Of a stretch of DNA of 64,000 bases, positions 58,100-64,000 are shown piece after piece. The notes under the pieces were generated by a model that saw only the letters and a program-made list of their open reading frames with translations, was not told the DNA's origin and searched no databases. The stretch covers positions 40,540-104,539 of the forward strand of contig CBFIFE010000002.1 in assembly GCA_965661765.1 (NCBI GenBank), in the 5' to 3' direction. The translations under genes were made by a program, and so were the position numbers. The first letter of the stretch is position 1. Each line of letters starts with the position of its first letter. The DNA is from JBMYZL01 sp965661765 (GTDB lineage Bacteria; Bacteroidota; Bacteroidia; Flavobacteriales_D; Sanyastnellaceae).

Positions 58100-60334
58100 A
58101 TGAGAATGGAAAGCATGCACCGAACTGGAAAGTTGATGGCCTTATGGGCGCTCGCATTTTGCACGTTCTCCAGCGCCTTCACCCCCCTCGTTGCGCAAGA
58201 CAATCTTGCCACGGAAGCTTTGACGAATGAAAAGATTTGGTACAGCGGTACGTTCCGTTCAGAATCGGTTTGGGGCATCCGATCCATGCGCGATGGAAAA
58301 CACTACACGTCCTCCGAACGCTCTTCGGAAGGGACGGCCATTGTCCGCTTCGCCTACGCCACAGGAGAAGCGGTAGACACCCTCGCCACGAGTGTTGGGG
58401 TTTTTGGGGATGCTGGCGTCGCCATCGAGGGGTATGCATTTTCACCTGCTGAAGACAAATTGTTGTTGTGGACGGATGCTGAGCCGATGTACCGGCATTC
58501 GTTTTCAGCAAATTACCATGTGTTCAATTTGTTGGACCAAACCACCACGCCCCTCACCAACTTTGCCCTTGGCCTTCAACGGCTTGCTCGTTTTTCACCG
58601 GCTGCGGACAAAGTCGCCTTTGTCCGTTCCAACAATGTCTTCATCGCCGATCTCGCTACAGGTGAAGAAACCGAGGTCACTCGCGATGGCGCAATCAACG
58701 CGATCATCAACGGCGCCACGGACTGGGTCTATGAAGAGGAATTCGGCGAGGACAATGGGATTTTCTGGTCAGCTGATGGCAAACACCTGGCGTATTATCG
58801 GTTTGACGAGTCGGGGGTGCGGGAGTTTGGGATGCCGATGTACGGGGATTTGTATCCTGACCCCTATGTTTTCAAATACCCCAAAGCTGGCGAAGAAAAC
58901 AGCAAAGTGTCGGTGCATGCTTACGATTTGGCCAATGATCGCCACATTGAAGTGGTGACGCCTGCCACAGCGTACATTCCGCGGGTCAAGTGGACGCCAG
59001 CAGACGGCAAACTCATCGTCATGACGATGAACCGCCATCAAAACGAACTCAAGTTTGAGTTGGCAGACATGTCTACGGCAGATGCGTCGGGGCAGGTGAA
59101 AACGGAGACGGTTTGGTCTGAATCCAACCAAACCTTCATCGACATCACCGTCAATTTGACTTTCCTCAGCGACGACAGCTTTTTGTTCACCAGCGAGCGC
59201 AGCGGCTACAACCACTTGTGGCAAGGCCAGTTTCACGGCGAAGACAGCCAGATCACCGATGGCAATTGGGACATCAGCCGCGTTTGTGGATACGACGCGA
59301 AGCGCAAGCAGGTTTACTTCGAGGGCTCGATTTTGGGCGCCACCCAGTTGCACATTGCGCGCACCAACCTCAAGGGCAAAGTCGAAGTGTTGGATGAGGC
59401 TCCCGGGCACCACGGCTCTGCTTTCTCGAGGACTTTTGATTACTGCATCCATGACCATTCCGATGCGAACACCCCCCCCGTCTACACCCTGCGTGACCGC
59501 AAATGGAATCCAGTTCGTGTGCTCAAAGACAATGCAGCCCTTCGGGAAGCCTTGGATCGGCATGGCGTGCAGAAGAAGACCTTTTTCACCTTCCGCAATG
59601 AAGCCGGTTTGGACCTGAATTGTTGGATGATCAAACCGCCCAATTTTGACAAGAACAAGAAGCATCCCGTTTATGTCGCTATTTATGGAGGCCCCGGTGT
59701 GCAAACGGTCACAGACAGTTATGGCGGCGCGAATTACCTCTGGCACCAGCTGCTTGCGCAGAAGGGCTACATTGTGGTCAGCTGTGACCCACGAGGAACG
59801 CCGATGCGCGGGCGGGAATTTGAACACAGCACATACAAGCAATTGGGCAAGTTGGAAACAGAGGACTTCATCGACTTCGGGCATTACCTCGGCGAATTGT
59901 CGTATGTGGATGAGGAACGCATTGGCATTCAGGGCTGGAGCTATGGTGGGTTCATGACTTTGTTGAGCATGACCAAAGGCGCAGATGTCTTCAGTGCTGG
60001 AATATCAGTGGCTCCGGTGAGCAATTGGCGGTATTACGACACAATCTACACCGAGCGATTCATGCAAACGCCGCAAGAAAACGCATCCGGTTACGACGAC
60101 AACAGCCCTGTGAACCATGCCGACAAACTCGAGGGCAAACTTTTGCTTGTGCATGGTTCAGCCGATGACAATGTGCATTTTCAAAACGCCATGGAAATGG
60201 TGAATGCCTTGATCAGTGCCGGCAAACAATTTGATTTCTTCGCCTATCCAGATCGCAACCACGGCATCTACGGTGGCAACACCCGATTGCATCTTTACGA
60301 GATGATGCTGGACTTTGTAGAAGAGAACCTTTAA
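58100..60334 (+). CDS. dipeptidyl peptidase IV (S9B family)
   Basis: A 744-residue secreted serine peptidase: signal peptide cut after FTPLVA, an eight-bladed propeller (about 60-480; AFSPAEDKLLLWTDAEP, ATDWVYEEEFGEDNG with the DPP IV Glu-Glu pair, FDESGVREFGMP) and the alpha/beta hydrolase domain. Catalytic Ser614 is in GWSYGG, Asp in GSADDNVHF and His in DRNHGIYGG. It releases N-terminal Xaa-Pro/Ala dipeptides in the periplasm. The start can be ATG 58100, 58106 or 58115. A -7-like TATCTTGG lies at 58054-58061. The POT transporter follows after 12 bases, so release and uptake of dipeptides are linked. Confidence 0.93.
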   Translation: MRMESMHRTGKLMALWALAFCTFSSAFTPLVAQDNLATEALTNEKIWYSGTFRSESVWGIRSMRDGKHYTSSERSSEGTAIVRFAYATGEAVDTLATSVGVFGDAGVAIEGYAFSPAEDKLLLWTDAEPMYRHSFSANYHVFNLLDQTTTPLTNFALGLQRLARFSPAADKVAFVRSNNVFIADLATGEETEVTRDGAINAIINGATDWVYEEEFGEDNGIFWSADGKHLAYYRFDESGVREFGMPMYGDLYPDPYVFKYPKAGEENSKVSVHAYDLANDRHIEVVTPATAYIPRVKWTPADGKLIVMTMNRHQNELKFELADMSTADASGQVKTETVWSESNQTFIDITVNLTFLSDDSFLFTSERSGYNHLWQGQFHGEDSQITDGNWDISRVCGYDAKRKQVYFEGSILGATQLHIARTNLKGKVEVLDEAPGHHGSAFSRTFDYCIHDHSDANTPPVYTLRDRKWNPVRVLKDNAALREALDRHGVQKKTFFTFRNEAGLDLNCWMIKPPNFDKNKKHPVYVAIYGGPGVQTVTDSYGGANYLWHQLLAQKGYIVVSCDPRGTPMRGREFEHSTYKQLGKLETEDFIDFGHYLGELSYVDEERIGIQGWSYGGFMTLLSMTKGADVFSAGISVAPVSNWRYYDTIYTERFMQTPQENASGYDDNSPVNHADKLEGKLLLVHGSADDNVHFQNAMEMVNALISAGKQFDFFAYPDRNHGIYGGNTRLHLYEMMLDFVEENL

Positions 60335-60346
60335 ACACCTTACCAG

Positions 60347-61918
60347 ATGGATATTGCTTTGATTGCCCTGATTGTCTCTTGGGCGTTTTGTGTGATTTGG
60401 GTCCCGCTCATTATCGCGGTGAACAAGAAAATCCACCCGCGAGCCTTGTTTGTGCTCTTTTTCGCAGAAATGTGGGAACGATTCTCCTATTACGGAATGA
60501 GAACCCTGCTGACCCTTTACATGGTCAAAGTGCTGTTTGAGTCCTTGGGGGCGGGTGCAGAAGCGAAAGCACTCATCATTTACGGGTCCTACACCTCCAT
60601 GGTGTACCTGTTCCCCGTGATTGGAGGGCTCATCGCAGACAAGTTTTTCGGCTTTCGAAAAGCCATCCTCTTCGGAGGCGTTTTGATGTCCTTGGGGCAC
60701 TTTCTGCTCGCTGTGATGGGAATGGTAGATGAAACAAACCAAATCATGTTCTTCCTCTCCCTTGCCCTCATCATTGTCGGCAACGGTTATTTCAAGCCAA
60801 ACATTTCAAGCTTCCTCGGGAAGTTTTACACGGAGAAGGTGGAATTGAAAGACTCCGCGTTCAACATTTTCTATATGGGCATCAACGTCGGAGCGTTGCT
60901 GTCAACGATGACCTGCGGTTACATTGGAGAGAAGGTCAGCTGGCACTTGGGATTTGGCCTCGCTGGTGTGGGCATGCTGCTGGGTTTGCTTGTGTTCTGG
61001 GCGAATCTCAAACATCTCGAGGGAAAGGGCGTTGTTCCCAATGAGGAGAATGATACGACTCCTGTTTTCGCGGGAATGTCCATCAACAGAACGATTGTAG
61101 TGGCCTCACTTCTTTCGATTCCGTTGTTTGCCACGCTGCTGAACTACAGTGAAGTGCTCAAATATTCCCTGTTGGTTGTGGGCCTTGGAATGTTCGGCTG
61201 GCTGGTCGCCGCAGGCTTTCGTGAGAAGGAAAAATCCACCGGCCAACGGCTGTGGGTGGTTGTTGTTCTCGGCCTTTTCAACATATTGTTCTGGGCCTTG
61301 TTCGAACAAGCGGGAGGCTCTTTGACCATCTTTGCCGACAAGTTTGTGAATCGGGAGGTGCTCGGTACGGAGGTGCCTGCGAGCATGTTGCAATCCTTCA
61401 ATGCATTCTTCATCATTATACTGGCCCCAGTATTTGCTTGGTTGTGGAAGCGTTTGGGCGAAATGAAAGCAGAGCCGAACACCCCAATCAAATTCGCAAT
61501 GGGTCTCGCTCAACTGGCCATTGGATTCGGCATCATTTATTGGGCTGCAACCACCTTGCAAGAAGGCGAAAATGTCGCATTGATTTGGGTGGCTGTGATG
61601 TATTTGTTCCACACCACAGGCGAATTGAGCCTCTCCCCTATCGGTTTGTCCATGGTCACGAAAATGAGCCCAGACCGACAAGTGGGCTTTGTCATGGGGG
61701 TTTGGTTCCTGTCTTTCTCTCTGGCGAACTTCCTCGGAGGCATGATTGGAAGCTGGACGGCAAGTCATGATTTGCCAGAAAATGCAACCTTCACCGAACA
61801 ATTGGATATCTACTCAAGCGCATATCTTGACTGGGGCGTTTATGTCATTGGTGGATCAGCGTTGTTCTTGTTCATTCTCTCCCCTCTGATCAAAAAGTGG
61901 ATGCACGGAATCCAGTGA
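60347..61918 (+). CDS. POT/PTR-family proton-dependent di/tripeptide transporter
   Basis: A 523-residue inner membrane carrier with about 14 hydrophobic segments. The family signature EMWERFSYYGMRTLL is at about 41-55, followed by IYGSYTSMVYLFPVIGGLIADKFFG and GNGYFKPNISS. C-terminal motif: FHTTGELSLSPIGLSMVTKMSP. POT carriers move di- and tripeptides with protons. It lies 12 bases behind the dipeptidyl peptidase gene and ends at a strong hairpin terminator. Confidence 0.94.
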   Translation: MDIALIALIVSWAFCVIWVPLIIAVNKKIHPRALFVLFFAEMWERFSYYGMRTLLTLYMVKVLFESLGAGAEAKALIIYGSYTSMVYLFPVIGGLIADKFFGFRKAILFGGVLMSLGHFLLAVMGMVDETNQIMFFLSLALIIVGNGYFKPNISSFLGKFYTEKVELKDSAFNIFYMGINVGALLSTMTCGYIGEKVSWHLGFGLAGVGMLLGLLVFWANLKHLEGKGVVPNEENDTTPVFAGMSINRTIVVASLLSIPLFATLLNYSEVLKYSLLVVGLGMFGWLVAAGFREKEKSTGQRLWVVVVLGLFNILFWALFEQAGGSLTIFADKFVNREVLGTEVPASMLQSFNAFFIIILAPVFAWLWKRLGEMKAEPNTPIKFAMGLAQLAIGFGIIYWAATTLQEGENVALIWVAVMYLFHTTGELSLSPIGLSMVTKMSPDRQVGFVMGVWFLSFSLANFLGGMIGSWTASHDLPENATFTEQLDIYSSAYLDWGVYVIGGSALFLFILSPLIKKWMHGIQ

Positions 61919-61941
61919 TTTTCATGGAATTTGCTTGTTTT

Positions 61942-61974
61942 GGCCACTGGAGGTTTGCGAAACCTTCAGTGGCC
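61942..61974 (+). terminator. intrinsic terminator after the peptide transporter gene
   Basis: A 15-base-pair hairpin with one G-T wobble: arms 61942-61956 and 61960-61974 around a GCG loop. It is followed by a short, interrupted T-rich stretch. It begins 23 bases after the transporter stop. Confidence 0.85.
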
Positions 61975-61985
61975 AATTACTTTTG
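61954..61985 (+). promoter_or_regulatory. Bacteroidota-type promoter of the thioredoxin-like gene
   Basis: TTTG at 61954-61957, a 20-base spacer and TACTTTTG at 61978-61985, a full match to TTTG-N20-TAnnTTTG. The -33 element lies in the arm and loop of the terminator hairpin. The ATG is 31 bases further at 62017. Confidence 0.75.
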
Positions 61986-62016
61986 TTTCTTAACACCTTG
62001 ATGAAATTTTGCCCGC

Positions 62017-62553
62017 ATGCGACTGATGCTCATTACCCTTTTTCTGGCAGTTGTCAATGTCAACACTGCCCAGAATACCATCCAATGGATTACGATTGAA
62101 GAAGCCATGGATGCGCAGGCACAAGAGCCCCGCAAAATCATCATGGATGTCTACACCCAGTGGTGTGGACCTTGCAAGATGATGATGGCGAACACCTTCA
62201 CTCATCCTGACGTGATTGACTACATCAACGACAATTATTACGCCGTCAAGTTTGACGCGGAAGGTCCAGATCCGGTGACTTTTCAAGGTGAATTGTACGA
62301 GAATGAAGGTTACAGAGAGGGGGTTCGAGGAAGAAACAGCCCGCATCCCTTTTCACGAGCTCTGGGGGTCAGCGCCTACCCCACTTTGATTTTCATGTCC
62401 GAAAAAGGCCAAATCATTGCCCCCATCACGGGTTACAAGACACCGCTTCAGCTCGAGCCCTTCTTGACCTTTTTCAGTGAGCATTGGTCCCCAACTACGG
62501 GACAAGCGGAGTGGGATGCCTTCAAAACAACCTTTGAATCGACTTTTGATTGA
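62017..62553 (+). CDS. periplasmic thioredoxin-family protein
   Basis: A 178-residue exported protein (signal peptide cut near VNT/AQN). Thioredoxin fold with DVYTQWCGPCKMM (Cys50, Cys53), TFTHPDVIDYINDNYYAVKFDAEG and the cis-Pro segment GVSAYPTLIFMSEKGQ. The long loop between, NEGYREGVRGRNSPHPFSRALG, is usual for the DUF255-like Thioredoxin_7 group. It probably reduces or forms disulphides in the envelope; the partner is not known. It has its own promoter and no close cotranscribed gene. Confidence 0.88.
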   Translation: MRLMLITLFLAVVNVNTAQNTIQWITIEEAMDAQAQEPRKIIMDVYTQWCGPCKMMMANTFTHPDVIDYINDNYYAVKFDAEGPDPVTFQGELYENEGYREGVRGRNSPHPFSRALGVSAYPTLIFMSEKGQIIAPITGYKTPLQLEPFLTFFSEHWSPTTGQAEWDAFKTTFESTFD

Positions 62554-62601
62554 TTTGCATTCGCTGTGACCTCGGGCGCTACAGGATGGCCACACGACCC
62601 T

Positions 62602-62609
62602 TATATTTG
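62602..62609 (+). promoter_or_regulatory. -7 element of the gltA promoter
   Basis: TATATTTG matches the TAnnTTTG consensus, 86 bases before the gltA ATG. No TTTG is at the proper distance upstream. The leader would be about 80 bases; I see no known riboswitch in it. Confidence 0.55.
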
Positions 62610-62695
62610 CACCGCGAATCCACAGGGATTGCCGGCCTAGCGAAGTCCGTTCGCAGGTTGAATTTGAAACCACCCATCAAAGACCGCGTCACAAA

Positions 62696-63985
62696 ATGAG
62701 TGAGACTGCACGCATCATCCTCGGCGACCAGGAATATGAATTCCCTGTCGTAACAGGTTCTGAAAACGAAAAAGCCATTGACATTTCCAAGCTTCGTGCC
62801 ACAACTGGGCACATCACCTTGGATCCCGGTTACAAAAACACGGGCGCAACCAAGTCAGGCATCACTTATTTGGACGGCGAAAACGGCATTTTGCGTTATC
62901 GAGGATATGGAATCGAGGAGTTGGCGGAAAAGGCGTCATTCTTGGAGGTTGCCTTCCTGTTGATTCATGGCGAACTGCCCAACGCCGATCAGTTGGCCTA
63001 CTTCGAAAACAGCATCACCAAGCACACCTTGGTGCACGAGAACATGAAGCGGTTTTTTGAGGCTTTTCCGCAAGGAGCCCACCCCATGGGCATGCTGAGC
63101 TCAATGATCTCAAGTTTGTCGACTTTTTATCCGGAATCACAAAATCCCAATCGCTCAGTCACCGACATCGAATTGACGATTCACCGACTGATTGCGAAGC
63201 TTCCCACCTTGGCCGCTCAGGCATACAAGCACAACATGGGGCATCCCACGGTGTACCCCAAAAATGACCTGAGCTATTGCGGAAACTTCCTCAACATGAT
63301 GTTCGCCCTCCCCTCGGAGGACTACGTGGTGGACCCTGTGATTGAGGATGCCCTGAACAAATTGCTGATTCTCCACGCGGACCACGAGCAGAACTGCTCT
63401 GCCTCGACCGTTCGCATCGTGGGTTCTTCACAAGCAAATCTCTACTCGTCGATTTCTGCAGGCATTGCCGCGCTCTGGGGACCGTTGCATGGCGGAGCCA
63501 ATCAGGCCGTCATCGAGATGCTCGAGAAAATCAAGAACGATGGAGGCGACCTCCAGAAATGGGTGGACAAGGCAAAGGACAAAACAGACTCCTTCCGCTT
63601 GATGGGATTTGGTCACCGCGTCTACAAAAACTTTGATCCACGCGCCCGAATCATCAAAAAGGCCGCAGATGATGTTTTGGCCAAACTTGGCGTGCAAGAT
63701 CCTGTTCTTGACATCGCAAAAGAATTGGAAGCGGTCGCTTTGAAGGATGATTATTTCGTTCAGCGTGGTCTGTACCCGAACGTGGACTTCTACTCCGGCA
63801 TCATCTACAGGGCCTTGGGCATTCCAACGGACATGTTCACAGTGATGTTCGCCATCGGCAGATTGCCCGGTTGGATTGCACAATGGAAGGAAATGCTTGA
63901 AAACGGAGAACCGATTGGACGTCCACGTCAGGTGTTCACTGGAGCCACCGAACGTTCCTTTGTCGAAATGGACAAGCGTCAGTGA
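62696..63985 (+). CDS. gltA: citrate synthase
   Basis: A 429-residue type II (hexameric-type) citrate synthase. It begins with the small beta domain (ARIILGDQEYEFPVVTGSENEKAIDI), then GILRYRGYGIEELAE, the active site HADHEQNCSASTVRIVGSSQANLY, LWGPLHGGANQAVIEML and MGFGHRVYKNFDPRA, with the catalytic His in each and Asp in the C-terminal YPNVDFYSGIIY. It makes citrate from oxaloacetate and acetyl-CoA. The stop is at 63983-63985; the last 15 bases of the window are noncoding. Confidence 0.97.
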   Translation: MSETARIILGDQEYEFPVVTGSENEKAIDISKLRATTGHITLDPGYKNTGATKSGITYLDGENGILRYRGYGIEELAEKASFLEVAFLLIHGELPNADQLAYFENSITKHTLVHENMKRFFEAFPQGAHPMGMLSSMISSLSTFYPESQNPNRSVTDIELTIHRLIAKLPTLAAQAYKHNMGHPTVYPKNDLSYCGNFLNMMFALPSEDYVVDPVIEDALNKLLILHADHEQNCSASTVRIVGSSQANLYSSISAGIAALWGPLHGGANQAVIEMLEKIKNDGGDLQKWVDKAKDKTDSFRLMGFGHRVYKNFDPRARIIKKAADDVLAKLGVQDPVLDIAKELEAVALKDDYFVQRGLYPNVDFYSGIIYRALGIPTDMFTVMFAIGRLPGWIAQWKEMLENGEPIGRPRQVFTGATERSFVEMDKRQ

Positions 63986-64000
63986 TCAACTTCGGAAATG

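Noticed and set aside
58769..59884. 371-codon open frame on the minus strand
   Set aside because: Antisense to the dipeptidyl peptidase IV gene, with no recognisable motif.

Overview
The window reads as chromosome from a Bacteroidota bacterium, most likely a Flavobacteriales-type lineage, with base composition a little above 50% GC by eye. The evidence is a SusC/SusD pair, type IX secretion (T9SS) parts and substrates (PorT, a PorE-like TPR/PD40/OmpA protein, C-terminal sorting domains, a gliding-motility-associated C-terminal domain), Rho with a long disordered insert, Bacteroidota-only families (DUF4199, DUF5683, DUF6702, PUR/DUF3276), and promoters of the TTTG-N20-TAnnTTTG type. Coding density is very high and many neighbours overlap by 1 to 4 bases (ATGA, TTGA or TAATG). 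I see no tRNA, rRNA, insertion sequence, prophage or CRISPR array.

Layout. 1-5.5 kb: the 3' part of a starch/glucan utilisation locus (SusC end, SusD, small lipoprotein, secreted protein, GH13 lipoprotein). 5.6-9.7 kb: a small secreted protein, then a T9SS-exported PQQ-type sugar dehydrogenase whose stop codon overlaps the start of a TonB-dependent receptor resembling the PQQ importer PqqU/YncD. 9.7-19.3 kb: PorE-like protein, phosphoesterase, rho, DUF4199, porT, a FlaA1/CapD-type sugar epimerase, a YigZ protein and a methyltransferase. 19.4-24.6 kb (minus strand): a flavoprotein and membrane polyferredoxin pair followed by a giant FG-GAP T9SS cargo with a clear terminator. 24.7-33.3 kb: mtaB, lgt, a sigma-factor cassette, msrB with a DEAD-box helicase, and a PKD-repeat adhesin-like protein.

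33.3-46.4 kb: PUR protein, UPF0173 hydrolase, parA-parB-DUF5683-lepB-WbqC, gcvT, ComB, a zinc phospholipase C/S1-P1 nuclease-like protein, a tRNA-queuosine mannosyltransferase-like protein, dnaA, a low-molecular-weight phosphatase and an RsmI-like methyltransferase. parAB and dnaA within 10 kb suggest an origin-proximal segment, though I found no convincing oriC or parS. 46.4-50.9 kb: DHH phosphoesterase with two lipoproteins (one FKBP-like, GldI-like in context), DUF6702, an endonuclease III without the C-terminal iron-sulphur cysteines, and an ATP-grasp-like protein. 50.9-58 kb (minus): thrA-thrB-thrC with overlapping ends, fabI, and an FAD-linked 2-hydroxyacid oxidase. 58.1-64 kb: dipeptidyl peptidase IV with a POT peptide transporter, a thioredoxin-like protein and citrate synthase.

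The cell implied is a heterotroph that degrades glucans and peptides outside the inner membrane, imports products by TonB and POT systems, and exports enzymes through T9SS. Most of the window is ordinary core genome. The least-described pieces are the PQQ dehydrogenase/receptor pair, the flavoprotein/polyferredoxin pair, the bacterial queuosine mannosyltransferase homologue and the ATP-grasp orphan coupled to nth.
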